A stretch of 64,000 nucleotides of DNA from Chryseobacterium culicis (GCF_900108365.1 NZ_FNWQ01000007.1:62001-126000), one strand, 5' to 3'; shown: positions 1-8,780, counted from the stretch's first letter. A program made the numbers and translations. Notes: generated by a model not told the origin, from the sequence alone.

Positions 1-975
1 TTTCTCAGCTCCTTCTGTGATTTCTCCGATTTCGTAAGCATCATCAAGAAGATTTAATACTTTTTCAGCATGTTCAGCATCCACAACGATAACCATACCT
101 ACCCCCATATTGAATGTTCCGTACATTTCCTCGCGAGCTACTTCACCTCTTTTTTCAAGCTCAAGCATTATGCTAGGAATTCTGATTTTAGATTCGTCAA
201 TAGAAGCACAAAGTCCTTCAGGAATGATTCTTGGAACGTTTTCGTAAAGACCGCCTCCTGTGATATGGGCAATTCCGCTTACTTTTACTTCTTCCAATAC
301 TTTATGAATATCTTTATAGTATAGTCTTGTAGGAACTAAAAGGGTTTCGTATAATGGTTTTCCTTCAAATTCTTCTTCGAAGTTCGGGAATACTTTTCTT
401 ACTAAAGAGAATCCGTTTGAGTGGAATCCTGAGCTTGGTAATGCAATAATTTTGTTACCTGCTTTGATGGCAGAACCGTCAATAATCTGATCTTTTTCTA
501 CAATTCCTACACAAAATCCTGCAACATCATAATCTCCCGGCTGATACATTCCCGGCATTTCAGCAGTTTCTCCCCCAATCAGCGCACAGTTGTTATCCTT
601 ACAGGCAGCTACCATTCCTAAAACGATTTCTGCAGCAATTTCTGAATCAAGCTTTCCACAAGCCAGATAATCTAAGAAGAATAAAGGTTTTGCACCGTGA
701 CAAAGAATATCATTGGCACACATCGCGAAGCAATCTACCCCAATAGAATCGTATTTTTTGGTATCTAAAGCTACTTTCAGTTTTGTTCCTACTCCATCTG
801 TTCCTGATACAAGAACCGGATTTTTGTATCCGCCGATTTCATAGAAAGCTCCAAAACTTCCCAAATGATTCAGTACATTGGAATTGTGGGTTTCACCGAC
901 CGCTTTTTTGATCTTGTCAACCGTTTTGTATCCTTCTTCTTTGTCTACTCCCGCTGATTTGTAAGTGTTGCTCAT
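1..975 (-). CDS. purM: Phosphoribosylformylglycinamidine cyclo-ligase (AIR synthetase), 3' end cut by window edge
   Basis: Cytosolic enzyme of de novo purine synthesis that closes FGAM to AIR using ATP. The frame is open from the ATG at 973-975 to the left edge (325 codons), close to full family length, so only the last few residues and the stop are missing. Recognisable PurM segments are SGTDGVGTKLK (about residues 57-67), GVDCFAMCANDILCHGA, the glycine-rich LIGGETAEMPGMY and HITGGG near the C-terminus. Nothing in the visible part looks damaged. It is separated from the upstream minus-strand gene by a terminator and a degenerate repeat, so it is probably transcribed on its own. Confidence 0.96.
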   Translation of the reverse strand, partial: MSNTYKSAGVDKEEGYKTVDKIKKAVGETHNSNVLNHLGSFGAFYEIGGYKNPVLVSGTDGVGTKLKVALDTKKYDSIGVDCFAMCANDILCHGAKPLFFLDYLACGKLDSEIAAEIVLGMVAACKDNNCALIGGETAEMPGMYQPGDYDVAGFCVGIVEKDQIIDGSAIKAGNKIIALPSSGFHSNGFSLVRKVFPNFEEEFEGKPLYETLLVPTRLYYKDIHKVLEEVKVSGIAHITGGGLYENVPRIIPEGLCASIDESKIRIPSIMLELEKRGEVAREEMYGTFNMGVGMVIVVDAEHAEKVLNLLDDAYEIGEITEGAEK

Positions 976-1090
976 GTCTGCTTAGATTTTTAGATATTGG
1001 ATTCAGATTTCAGATGATTATTTGTCCTGCATCTGATATCTTGTGTCTTCTTATCTTTTAATATTTCAATTACTTTTATACTTGATTTTA
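976..1090. repeat. Degenerate intergenic repeat, AGATATCAGAT-type words
   Basis: The spacer just upstream of purM is built from variants of AGATTT, AGATATTGGAT, TCAGATTTCAGAT and CATCTGATATC. The same vocabulary appears in the emrA/emrB spacer at 26078-26171. I see no coding potential. It reads like a degenerate dispersed repeat family. Copy number elsewhere in the genome cannot be judged here. Confidence 0.5.
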
Positions 1091-1128
1091 GAAAACAAAA
1101 AAGCCGACAATCTTTTCAGATTATCGGC
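1091..1128 (-). terminator. Rho-independent terminator of the flavin reductase gene
   Basis: A 10-bp stem (1103-1112 with 1119-1128, one G-U pair) has a 6-nt loop. It is followed on the minus strand by TTTTTTGTTTTC. It lies about 130 nt after the stop codon of the gene at 1258-1809. Confidence 0.8.
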
Positions 1129-1257
1129 CGTTATTTTATCTCAGAATTTCAGAGCCCACAACTTTCCCTTTATGAGAAAAACATTGTTTATAGGAGGTCT
1201 GAATTTTCATCTCTTTTCTTTTTGCAAAAATAGTAATTTTAAATGAATATTCAAATT

Positions 1258-1809
1258 CTATTTTTCAAGGATTGTTTCAATGGCTGCAATCTTTTTGATT
1301 TTTTCCTTTAACTCATTGTCTTTCTCTTCATTAGAAATCTTTTGAGCTTCTTTATCAAAATTATCATTAAAGAAAGGCAGCGAAAAAGTTTCCACCACAT
1401 TTCCTCCGTGGAAAGGAAAACGCTTTGATGCAGCTTCCAAAACTCCTGCTCCACCTCTGCCTCCCGGAGATGTAGACATCAATAGCATCGGCACTTCATT
1501 CCAAACTGTTCTGTCTTTGATTCTGGATACCCAGTCGAAAACATTTTTGAATGCTGTAGAGTATGTTCCGTTGTGTTCTCCCAGGGAGATCAACAGTACG
1601 TTGGCCCCGTCAACTTTTGCAGCAAAATCATGAGCTTCCTGCGGAATACCATTCGCAAGTTCTCTTTCGTGCTTATAGATGGGCATTTCGAAAGGGTTCA
1701 TATCAATTACTTCCACTTCTGCATTTTCAAATAAAGTTGATGCGTAGGCTACCAGCTGTTTGTTCATTGAAACTTCTGAGTTGCTTCCTGCTATTGCTAA
1801 AATTTTCAT
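1258..1809 (-). CDS. NAD(P)H-dependent FMN reductase family (flavodoxin-like fold)
   Basis: A 183-residue cytosolic flavoprotein of the NADPH-dependent FMN reductase / quinone reductase family. The N-terminal beta strand and phosphate loop MKILAIAGSNSEVSMNKQL is the FMN phosphate-binding site. LGEHNGTYSTAFKNVFDW (about residues 97-114) corresponds to the family motif that stacks on the isoalloxazine ring. The family reduces quinones, azo dyes or free flavin with NAD(P)H; the substrate cannot be told from sequence. It lies 37 nt downstream of the pirin gene on the same strand. Pirins are often redox-linked, so co-transcription would make sense as a quinone/redox pair, but that is inference. 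Confidence 0.85.
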   Translation of the reverse strand: MKILAIAGSNSEVSMNKQLVAYASTLFENAEVEVIDMNPFEMPIYKHERELANGIPQEAHDFAAKVDGANVLLISLGEHNGTYSTAFKNVFDWVSRIKDRTVWNEVPMLLMSTSPGGRGGAGVLEAASKRFPFHGGNVVETFSLPFFNDNFDKEAQKISNEEKDNELKEKIKKIAAIETILEK

Positions 1810-1846
1810 ATATGAGGTTTATTTTTAAGATTACAAATTTAGTTTT

Positions 1847-2575
1847 TTATTTAAGATAAGCGGGCAGTTCCATTGGGACTTCCATTAATAATACTTCTGT
1901 GTCCTCCACGGCTTCAATATTAAAGCTTTGTGTATCCCAGATTCCCAATCCGTCTCTTTCATTCAGAATACGGTCTCCTATTTTTGCGCTTCCTTTTAAA
2001 ACAAATGCATACACTCCGTTTCCTTTTTTGTTGAGCATGTAATTTTTACCGTTTCCTTTTGTAAAATTGGCTATATTGAACCATGCATCCTGATGAATCC
2101 ATACGCCGTCATCATTTTTATCGGGAGATAGGATCTGCTGGAATCCATTGATTTTTTCTCCTTCTTTGATACTTTTCTGATCATATCTTGGTTCAACGTT
2201 CTGCTCTCTGGGGAAAACCCAGATCTGCAGGAATTTTACCTCCTCGTCTTTATTTTTATTGTATTCGCTGTGCATTACACCGGTTCCGGCACTCATCACC
2301 TGGATTTCTCCTTTTCTGATTACCGCTGTAGTTCCCATTGAATCTTTATGTTCCAAATCTCCTTCCAAAGGAATAGATATAATTTCCATATCCCTGTGCG
2401 GATGTGTTCCGAAGCCCATTCCCTGAGAAACGGTGTCATCGTTCAATACTCTTAAAACGCCAAAGTTTGTTCTGTCTCTGTTTTGATAGTTGGCAAAACT
2501 GAATGTATGGTAAGAATTTAACCATCCGTGGTTGGCATGGCCTCTTGAATCTGCTTTATGATATACTGTTTTCAT
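1847..2575 (-). CDS. Pirin family protein (bicupin, YhhW-like)
   Basis: A 242-residue cytosolic bicupin. The N-terminus has the pirin signature: HANHGWLNSYHTFSFANY, then FGTHPHRDMEIISIPLEG (metal-binding His near residues 57-59) and GTGVMHSEYN (His about 101). The C-terminal cupin ends in ELPAYLK. Bacterial YhhW/pirin homologues have quercetinase activity in vitro, and others act as redox-sensing regulators; the physiological substrate is unclear. A TAnnTTTG promoter element lies 22 nt upstream of the ATG. The next gene on the strand is a flavin reductase 37 nt away, probably in the same transcript. Confidence 0.9.
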   Translation of the reverse strand: MKTVYHKADSRGHANHGWLNSYHTFSFANYQNRDRTNFGVLRVLNDDTVSQGMGFGTHPHRDMEIISIPLEGDLEHKDSMGTTAVIRKGEIQVMSAGTGVMHSEYNKNKDEEVKFLQIWVFPREQNVEPRYDQKSIKEGEKINGFQQILSPDKNDDGVWIHQDAWFNIANFTKGNGKNYMLNKKGNGVYAFVLKGSAKIGDRILNERDGLGIWDTQSFNIEAVEDTEVLLMEVPMELPAYLK

Positions 2576-2596
2576 TTTCTGTGATTATTTATAGTA

Positions 2597-2604
2597 CAAA
2601 TGTA
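2597..2604 (-). promoter_or_regulatory. Flavobacterial -7 promoter box for pirin
   Basis: TACATTTG on the minus strand matches TAnnTTTG and ends 22 nt before the pirin ATG. No clear -33 TTTG at the usual distance. Confidence 0.55.
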
Positions 2605-3019
2605 CGGCATGTGGACATTTTAAAAGTTGATGTAGGGTAAGAAAGGAAATTTATTGGGTAAAAAGCTTGAGAAAGTAAAAATATCAGCTAGGTTGGATTA
2701 CGCAAAGACTCGATTTTTTTTACTTTCAATATGTTTTTAAGGCGCCAGGATTTTATCTCCGATAAAATTTGTGCTGGATATGATTTAAAGAATTTGGAGG
2801 ATTATATAAATGTAAACATTTGTGTCATTTGTTTAGTCTACGGGAGGCAATTAGATTATAATATCAACATAGATTAAAAATTTGATTAAAATCAGTTATC
2901 AAACAGCATTCATAAAAGCCGCACAAGTAGGCATAAACAATACAATGTATTGAATATCAAATATTTACAATATAGAATTATATCTAAAAGGCAATCCGGT
3001 TTTGGATTTATGAAATAAT

Positions 3020-3027
3020 TACATTTG
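3020..3027 (+). promoter_or_regulatory. Flavobacterial -7 promoter box for the small lipoprotein
   Basis: TACATTTG matches TAnnTTTG and lies 28 nt before the ATG at 3056. The nearest TTTG (3001-3004) is at a short spacing of 15 nt. Confidence 0.55.
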
Positions 3028-3055
3028 CCCCGTTTAACACAAATAATAAAAAAAA

Positions 3056-3523
3056 ATGATTAAAAAAGCTCTATTTTTAAGTATTGCAGCTCTAGGTATG
3101 TTCTCGTGCAGCAGTGATGATGATACCAATACCGTAAACGAACCAAGTATTGTTGGCAAATGGCATCCATCCAAGTATATGGCCTATTCCGGCAAGGATG
3201 GAAGTATCATCACCAATGAATCATCTGACGCAGGGGTATGTGATAAAAAAAGCTTTATTGATTTGAATTCTGCTGGTAAATGGCATGAAATTGATTACTA
3301 TGGAAATGCCGGAGGACAATGTACTGTTGATCTTGATACAACATACGATTATACCTACGATGCGGCCTCTAAAAAACTTCAGGTTAAGTATTCTAACGGA
3401 GCAACTGATGTATATACCGTAAAAAAATTAACAGATACACAATTAGAGCTTGTAGAACAACTTTTTGATACCGATGGTGATGGTATAAAAGATGAATTTA
3501 CTACACTATTTAACAGAGAATAA
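3056..3523 (+). CDS. Small lipoprotein, lipocalin-like
   Basis: A 155-residue predicted lipoprotein. A short hydrophobic signal ends in GMFSC, with Cys18 as the lipidated residue. It is followed by SSDDDT; acidic residues just after the cysteine are the kind of signal that sends lipoproteins to the cell surface in Bacteroidota. The mature part begins IVGKWHPSKY, which fits the GxW start of the lipocalin-like domains common in flavobacterial lipoproteins. It ends with a DTDGDGIKDEF stretch resembling a calcium-binding DxDxDG loop. Specific function unknown. It stands alone, with a promoter upstream and a terminator downstream. Confidence 0.75.
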   Translation: MIKKALFLSIAALGMFSCSSDDDTNTVNEPSIVGKWHPSKYMAYSGKDGSIITNESSDAGVCDKKSFIDLNSAGKWHEIDYYGNAGGQCTVDLDTTYDYTYDAASKKLQVKYSNGATDVYTVKKLTDTQLELVEQLFDTDGDGIKDEFTTLFNRE

Positions 3524-3531
3524 AAGAAAAC

Positions 3532-3567
3532 GAGGCTGTCCCAAAAGGATAGTCTCCTTTCTTTTTT
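3532..3567 (+). terminator. Terminator of the small lipoprotein gene
   Basis: Stem GAGGCTGTCC (3532-3541) pairs with GGATAGTCTC (3547-3556) using G-U pairs, followed by TTTCTTTTTT. Confidence 0.8.
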
Positions 3568-3584
3568 ATAAATTATTTTATATT

Positions 3585-3638
3585 TTGGCTGAAGCCAATT
3601 GATAAATACTACAAGAGAAAGCGGGCTAAAGCCCGCTT
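3585..3638. repeat. Paired palindromes with a GGCTRAAGCC core
   Basis: Two adjacent short hairpins: TTGGCT-GA-AGCCAA (3585-3598) and AAGCGGGCT-AA-AGCCCGCTT (3619-3638). They share a GGCT..AGCC core and are spaced 20 nt apart. This looks like a REP-like dispersed palindrome between two convergent genes. It could help terminate the minus-strand transporter transcript. Confidence 0.55.
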
Positions 3639-3709
3639 CTATTGAATTTTATTAGAATATATCAGATATAAATTGATATTTTGTGCTATTTCTAACTTTT
3701 AGTTTCCCA

Positions 3710-5128
3710 TTAAAAATGTACCTGCTTAATCTCTTCTTCAATTTCCTTTGGAGTTTCATCTTCTGACTTAACGAAAATCATGGTTACTAAAGCCCCAATC
3801 AGCATACAGACACCGCCTACGACAACATAATCCATAGCCTGCTTTCCGAAAATACCGCTTACAACTGGTCCTCCGAATAAACCATTGATGATCTGTGGAA
3901 TGACAATAAAGAAATTGAATATCCCCATATAAACACCCATTTTTCTCTGCGGAATGACTTCAATAAGCATTGCATAAGGCATTGCTAAAATACTTGCCCA
4001 TGCAAAACCTAATCCAATCATGGAGATCCATAAATGGTTTACCTCTTTAATGAAGTACATTGAAACAAGCCCAAGACCTCCGCACAATAAAGCTAAAGCA
4101 TGAGTCTGTTTCTTACCGATCAGTTTGGCAATAGGAGTTAAAAGAAAAGCAAACGGGATTGCCCAAAGATTATACATCCCAAAGAGTTTTCCTGTTAAGT
4201 CACCTGCATCATTGAATGCTTTGGAATGGGTATCTTCCGGAGAAAGCCCGAAATGATGGGTTGCCAATGCACTGGTCGTAAATACCCACATCGTAAACAG
4301 TGCAAACCATGAAAAAAACTGAACAATTCCCAGCTTTTTCATCTGGGAAGGAATCGCAGCAAAATCCTTGAAAATATCTGAAAATTTTGATTCGTGTTTT
4401 TCTCCGTCCTCCCTATCTTCAAAATCGGCAAACTCCTTTGGAGAATATTCTCTGGTTGTCATGATCGTATATAAGATAGATATGATAAGCAATCCTGCAC
4501 CAATATAAAAAGAGTAAATCACATTATCTGCAACAAATCCGGCAGGAGCTTCATTGGAAATCCCTATTTTAGTCAACCAATCTGGAAGATAAGAGCCTAA
4601 TACAGCTCCAATTCCAATGAGAATTGTTTGTACAGAAAATCCTATGGTACCCTGATGTTTTGGGAGCATATCTCCTACCAATGCCCTAAACGGCTCCATA
4701 GCAATATTCACAGAAGCATCCATCATAGCGAGGAATATTACCGCTAATAAAAGTGCATTAGCAGCAAACATCTGAGTAACAGAAGCAGCATTGGGAAGCA
4801 GTACCAATCCGATGGCACATAAGACCGCGCCAATTAAAAAGTAAGGTTTTCTTCTCCCAAGCGGGCTCCATGTATTATCACCCATATGGCCTATGATCGG
4901 CTGAACAATCAGCCCCGTAATGGGAGCAACCAGCCAGAACCACGACAGCTCATGAACATCAGCTCCCAAATTTCCGAGAATACGGCTGGCATTTCCATTC
5001 TGTAATCCAAATGCCATCTGAATTCCCAGAAAGCCCATGCTCATATTAATAATCTGAATCAGGGATAAGTCCGGTTTTATCTTTTTTCCGGAGGTACCCT
5101 TGTCATATCTTGCGTTCATTAATGCCAT
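3710..5128 (-). CDS. MFS sugar transporter, SLC45/sucrose-maltose type
   Basis: A 472-residue inner-membrane transporter with 12 predicted helices. LIQIINMSMGFLGIQMAFGLQNGNASRI at the N-terminus and IGHMGDNTWSPLGRRKPYFLIG (loop 2-3, with the RRKP motif) are typical of the SLC45/GPH-related proton symporters found in Bacteroidota maltodextrin loci. Likely role: import of maltose or short maltodextrins made in the periplasm by the amylase and SusB. It is the last gene of a three-gene unit after the GH13 and NTF2-like genes and overlaps the NTF2-like stop by 10 nt (ATG at 5126-5128). A second ATG at 5119 would give direct TAATG coupling instead. Confidence 0.85.
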   Translation of the reverse strand: MALMNARYDKGTSGKKIKPDLSLIQIINMSMGFLGIQMAFGLQNGNASRILGNLGADVHELSWFWLVAPITGLIVQPIIGHMGDNTWSPLGRRKPYFLIGAVLCAIGLVLLPNAASVTQMFAANALLLAVIFLAMMDASVNIAMEPFRALVGDMLPKHQGTIGFSVQTILIGIGAVLGSYLPDWLTKIGISNEAPAGFVADNVIYSFYIGAGLLIISILYTIMTTREYSPKEFADFEDREDGEKHESKFSDIFKDFAAIPSQMKKLGIVQFFSWFALFTMWVFTTSALATHHFGLSPEDTHSKAFNDAGDLTGKLFGMYNLWAIPFAFLLTPIAKLIGKKQTHALALLCGGLGLVSMYFIKEVNHLWISMIGLGFAWASILAMPYAMLIEVIPQRKMGVYMGIFNFFIVIPQIINGLFGGPVVSGIFGKQAMDYVVVGGVCMLIGALVTMIFVKSEDETPKEIEEEIKQVHF

Positions 5129-5646
5129 TCTGCTTTCAGTTTTTGAATTAATGCCTCTTCAATAGGTGCTTTTTCCGGAACAACTTTATCTACTACTTCG
5201 TTAGGAACTGTCATAGAAAGAACGTATTGCTTCACCTTCCAGCTTCCATTAATTTTTTCTACTACTCCGGAACCTCTGCATATTTTCATCTGGGTGTCCA
5301 GTAATTCATCAAACCATGCCAGATTTCCATCTTTACTGAAATATATATTTCGTTTAACGGCCTTAAAATTCCAGGTTTTCTTCTTGTCAAAATAAGGTTT
5401 TGCCCACACCATGAATTCTTTTTTATTCCAGATTTCCGTAGCATCTGTTCCAATGAAAGTAGATTCATCCGCAAAGAAGTTAAAATAGGCATTATAATCT
5501 GCCTTGGCAGCCGCGGTATTGAACCCGTCAAGCATAGTGCTTATTTCAGATCTTTCTTTCTCAAAGGTAGTCTTCGATTGTGCGGTGAGTATAGAAAATC
5601 CCATTATAAAGAGGATTATTGTATAAACTGTTGTTAGTTTTTTCAT
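5119..5646 (-). CDS. Secreted NTF2-like protein (DUF4440/SnoaL-like)
   Basis: A 175-residue exported protein with signal peptide MKKLTTVYTIILFIMGF... cleaved near LTAQ. The rest resembles the NTF2-like/DUF4440 fold: an N-terminal helix pair (EISTMLDGFNTAAAKADYNAY), then FADESTFIGTDATEIWNKKEF, a beta sheet with WFDELLD, and NGSWKVKQYVLSM. A longer frame begins at a TTG (5655), but the ATG at 5644-5646 gives the proper signal peptide and leaves 9 nt after the GH13 stop. Its role in sugar use is unknown. Co-transcription with the amylase and importer suggests a periplasmic accessory function. Confidence 0.75.
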   Translation of the reverse strand: MKKLTTVYTIILFIMGFSILTAQSKTTFEKERSEISTMLDGFNTAAAKADYNAYFNFFADESTFIGTDATEIWNKKEFMVWAKPYFDKKKTWNFKAVKRNIYFSKDGNLAWFDELLDTQMKICRGSGVVEKINGSWKVKQYVLSMTVPNEVVDKVVPEKAPIEEALIQKLKAEWH

Positions 5647-5655
5647 GTATACCAA

Positions 5656-7515
5656 TTATTTTTTGAGTTCAATAATTAACGGAGTTTTTGCAGGAACATT
5701 CATGGTGTTTTGTAATGGAATTTCTTTTCCCGAAATTATTTCTTTTCCTTGTGTAAATCCTGTGAGAGATTCTGCGAAGCGCTTCAGGTCTAAGGTCTGA
5801 TCTTTTTCATTATTATTGATCACCACCATCACACTTTCTTTCTCATTATATCTGAAATAAACAAAAACGCCATCCTGAGGAACAAAATTTTTAGTTTTTC
5901 CGTTATGAATGACTTCTTTTCCTTTTCTCCAGTTCAGTAATTTTTTTGTAAACTGGAAAAATTCTTGCTGCTCCGGAGTCTGAGAGGATGGAAGAAAAGC
6001 ATTTTGTTTGTCAGACTTCCAGCCTCCAGGAAAATCTCTTCTGATATCTGCATCTCCGCCTGCATTTTTATCCCCACGCATTCCTATTTCCGATCCATAA
6101 TAGATCTGCGGAATTCCTCTAACGGTCGAAATCAGAGTAAGCGCCATTTTATAAGCGTCAGGGTTGGCATTAAAGATTTCATTCCATCTTTCAGTATCAT
6201 GATTTTCGAAGAAAACGAGAAGATTATTGAGATCAGGATACAGAAAATCGCTGGTAAAAGTATCATACATTTTTATCATCCCTTTATCCCAGCTTTCTTT
6301 TTCTTTTAGGGCTTTAGGCATATTTTCAAAAAGCATAAAATCCATTACAGACGGTAAATTTGAATTATATCCTGCAATTTGTCCAACTTTAGAGTCCTTC
6401 TGCCAGGCTGCAATTTGCGCTGCAGTATACAGCCACGTTTCGCCTACGATATTGAATTTCGGATACTCATCAGTGATTGCTTTAGCCCATTTTGCCATGG
6501 CTTCTTTATCATTATAAGGGTAAGTATCTACCCGAAGACCTCCTAAATCTGCATATTCTATCCACCAGATTGCATTTTGGGTCAGATATTTTAAAACCAA
6601 AGGATTTTTCTGATTGATATCCGGCATTGTAGTGTCAAACCAGCCATCCAGCGCATATTTTTTATCGATATCCGAAGCATTGGTATCAAACTGCGTTGTG
6701 GTTTTATAATTGGAACGTTTAAATCCGTTTTCTCCATCGTTAAACCAATGTATCCAGTCTTTTGAAGGAAGATCTTTGATCATCCAGTGTGAAGATCCCC
6801 AGTGATTGGTCACATAATCCATCACGAGCTTCATATTTCTTTTATTAAGATCCTGGGATAAGGTCTTGTACTCTTCATTGGTACCATAGCGGGCGTCTAT
6901 TTTATACAGGTCAGTTTGGGCATAGCCATGATAAGAATAGACTTTTTCATTGTCTTCATTCACAGGCGTTAGCCAGACTGCTGTAGCTCCCAGATTCTGA
7001 ATATAATCTAGATTACTAATAATACCGCGGAGATCTCCACCATGTCTTCCATTAGGTAAACTACGGTTTGCTTTTTCCGTAAGCTCCGGCCGTGAATCAT
7101 TTTTCTCGTCGCCATTAGCAAAACGGTCCGGCATAATCAGGTACATCACATCTTTTGAAGTAAAAGATTCCCGATTGGCAGATCCGGGTTCTCTCTGTTT
7201 AAGTTCATAGGTGTATGAACCGATATTCTTTTTACCTTTTTGAATATTAATGGTAAACTTCGGAACATTTATTTCGTTGGTATTGACTGTAATAAAAACG
7301 TAATTGGGATTTTCTACCTTCCTGATGTCTTTAATATGTATTCCATCTGAAAGCACAACCTCATTATGGGCAATGTCTTTTCCATATACAAGAATCTGGA
7401 GTTCTGGATTTTTCATTCCTTTCCACCAAAAGGCGGGTTCCACTCTTTCCAGCGTTTTCTGGGAAAAAGCTACAGAAGCTATTGAAAGGGCTAATGCGGA
7501 GTATATTGTCTTCAT
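5656..7515 (-). CDS. susA: GH13 alpha-amylase family enzyme (SusA/cyclomaltodextrinase-like)
   Basis: A 619-residue exported glycoside hydrolase cutting alpha-1,4 glucan or cyclodextrin. Start ATG at 7513-7515 (the longer frame begins at a TTG) gives signal peptide MKTIYSALALSIASVAFSQ. Order: N-terminal Ig-like cyclomaltodextrinase domain, TIM barrel, C-terminal beta domain. Numbered from the TTG, the four GH13 regions are complete: DYVTNH (237-242), GGLRVDTYPY with nucleophile D334, IVGETW with acid/base E363, and FFENHDTER with D444. FWWKGMKNPELQILVYG near the N-terminus is characteristic of neopullulanase/SusA-type enzymes. It heads the unit with the NTF2-like protein and sugar importer. 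Expected to act in the periplasm on maltodextrins brought in by SusCD. Confidence 0.9.
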   Translation of the reverse strand: MKTIYSALALSIASVAFSQKTLERVEPAFWWKGMKNPELQILVYGKDIAHNEVVLSDGIHIKDIRKVENPNYVFITVNTNEINVPKFTINIQKGKKNIGSYTYELKQREPGSANRESFTSKDVMYLIMPDRFANGDEKNDSRPELTEKANRSLPNGRHGGDLRGIISNLDYIQNLGATAVWLTPVNEDNEKVYSYHGYAQTDLYKIDARYGTNEEYKTLSQDLNKRNMKLVMDYVTNHWGSSHWMIKDLPSKDWIHWFNDGENGFKRSNYKTTTQFDTNASDIDKKYALDGWFDTTMPDINQKNPLVLKYLTQNAIWWIEYADLGGLRVDTYPYNDKEAMAKWAKAITDEYPKFNIVGETWLYTAAQIAAWQKDSKVGQIAGYNSNLPSVMDFMLFENMPKALKEKESWDKGMIKMYDTFTSDFLYPDLNNLLVFFENHDTERWNEIFNANPDAYKMALTLISTVRGIPQIYYGSEIGMRGDKNAGGDADIRRDFPGGWKSDKQNAFLPSSQTPEQQEFFQFTKKLLNWRKGKEVIHNGKTKNFVPQDGVFVYFRYNEKESVMVVINNNEKDQTLDLKRFAESLTGFTQGKEIISGKEIPLQNTMNVPAKTPLIIELKK

Positions 7516-7720
7516 ATTAGAGTTCAATTTAGCATTAAATTTTCACATATCCATTTAAAAAAAGGAAGCAGACCAACTTTTTTTAAGGTTATTAATGTAA
7601 TGTTTCAGAATTTAATAAATTCATTTACGCATTGATTAATAATATTTAATTTTTTCATAAAAAATTCATCTTAAATGTTAATTTTTCATACATTTTATTT
7701 TTAGTTTTACAAAAAAAGAA

Positions 7721-8713
7721 ATGTTTGATTTCAGTAATATTTTTAAAACTGAAGGACCGGATGTGGTTTACAGCTGGACTATTCCGGTATTTGCTGTTAT
7801 TATTTTTCTAGAAATGACTTACAGCCACTTTAATAAAGAGAAAATTTATGAGACCAGAGATGTAGCAACCAATGTTCTTTTTGCCCTATTGAACTATGGG
7901 CTGGATATCATTATGAAAGGTTTCTCCTTATTTGTTATGATGTTTTTTTATCATCACCGCCTCTTTGACTGGCAAGAGGGTGTTTGGTATTGGATCGCGG
8001 TATTTCTTGCTCAGGATTTTGCCTATTACGTACATCATTATGTAGATCATCACTCAAGGGTTTTCTGGGCTGTACATATTACCCATCACAATTCTGATTA
8101 TTTCAATATCAGCACCGGATTCAGAAGTCCTGTCTTTCAGCCGTTGTACAGATATTTGTTTTTCTCTCCGTTAGCTTTTATGGGCTTTCATCCGTGGCAT
8201 ATTCTGGTGGCCTATTCTGCGATACAGATTTATGGTACTTTTGTGCACACCCAATCTATTAAAAGCATGGGATTTCTTGAATATATTCTGGTGACTCCTT
8301 CACATCACAGGGTACATCACGCCTGTAACATCAAGTATCTGGACAGAAATATGGGCATGGGACTGATAATCTGGGATAAAATTTTCGGAACTTTTGAAAA
8401 AGAAGATCCTGAAGTTCCCGTAAAATATGGGGTTTATCCTAAAATTACGTCTAAAGATCCTGCTACTATGCTTTTCTATGAATGGAGGAGAATAGGAAAA
8501 GATATCCGGCAGCCGGGATTATCTTTAAAAAATCGGGTAAAGTATCTTTTCTATTCACCGGGATGGAGGCATGACGGCACCGGCAAAACTGTAAAACAAT
8601 ATCAGAAGGAGTATAGAGAAAGGATGAAATATAAAAGTTTATTGGTAAAAGATCCGGTCTCAGAGACCGAATATCAGTATTCACCAGCGGAAAAACCATC
8701 GGGAGATCAGTAA
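7721..8713 (+). CDS. Sterol desaturase / fatty acid hydroxylase family membrane protein
   Basis: A 330-residue inner-membrane di-iron enzyme with about four to five hydrophobic segments. The histidine clusters of the family are all present: HHYVDHH (105-111), HITHH (119-123), H176 and SHHRVHH (194-200). FNISTGFRSP and SIQIYGTFVHT-like segments resemble the alkylglycerol monooxygenase/sterol desaturase branch. Likely an O2-dependent lipid hydroxylase or desaturase; the substrate is unknown. It sits on the opposite strand between the two halves of the starch locus and has no obvious metabolic link to it. A 60-residue basic C-terminal tail extends past the last His cluster. Confidence 0.85.
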   Translation: MFDFSNIFKTEGPDVVYSWTIPVFAVIIFLEMTYSHFNKEKIYETRDVATNVLFALLNYGLDIIMKGFSLFVMMFFYHHRLFDWQEGVWYWIAVFLAQDFAYYVHHYVDHHSRVFWAVHITHHNSDYFNISTGFRSPVFQPLYRYLFFSPLAFMGFHPWHILVAYSAIQIYGTFVHTQSIKSMGFLEYILVTPSHHRVHHACNIKYLDRNMGMGLIIWDKIFGTFEKEDPEVPVKYGVYPKITSKDPATMLFYEWRRIGKDIRQPGLSLKNRVKYLFYSPGWRHDGTGKTVKQYQKEYRERMKYKSLLVKDPVSETEYQYSPAEKPSGDQ

Positions 8714-8722
8714 TTCTTCTGC

Positions 8723-8760
8723 AAAAAAATACCCCGGACATCAATACTGACGAACCGGGG
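8723..8760 (-). terminator. Terminator of the susCDEB transcript
   Basis: Stem CCCCGG (8732-8737) with CCGGGG (8755-8760), followed on the minus strand by TA and seven T. It lies 20 nt after the susB stop codon and marks the end of the SusC-SusB unit. Confidence 0.85.
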
Positions 8761-8780
8761 CACCTTAGTGTCTCTTCAAA

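Larger units (their letters stand above)
2576..3055. other. 480-bp intergenic region, divergent promoters
   Basis: It separates the minus-strand pirin gene from the plus-strand lipoprotein gene. It contains a minus-strand -7 box TACATTTG (2597-2604) and a plus-strand -7 box TACATTTG (3020-3027). An A/T-rich imperfect hairpin lies near 2750-2770 (GATTTTAT / ATAAAATT). No convincing reading frame or structured RNA was seen in the middle 350 bp, which may hold an unrecognised small RNA or decayed sequence. Confidence 0.5.

Noticed and set aside
1043..1246. Plus-strand 67-codon frame in the purM upstream spacer
   Set aside because: It runs through the terminator hairpin of the flavin reductase gene and has no promoter or family match.
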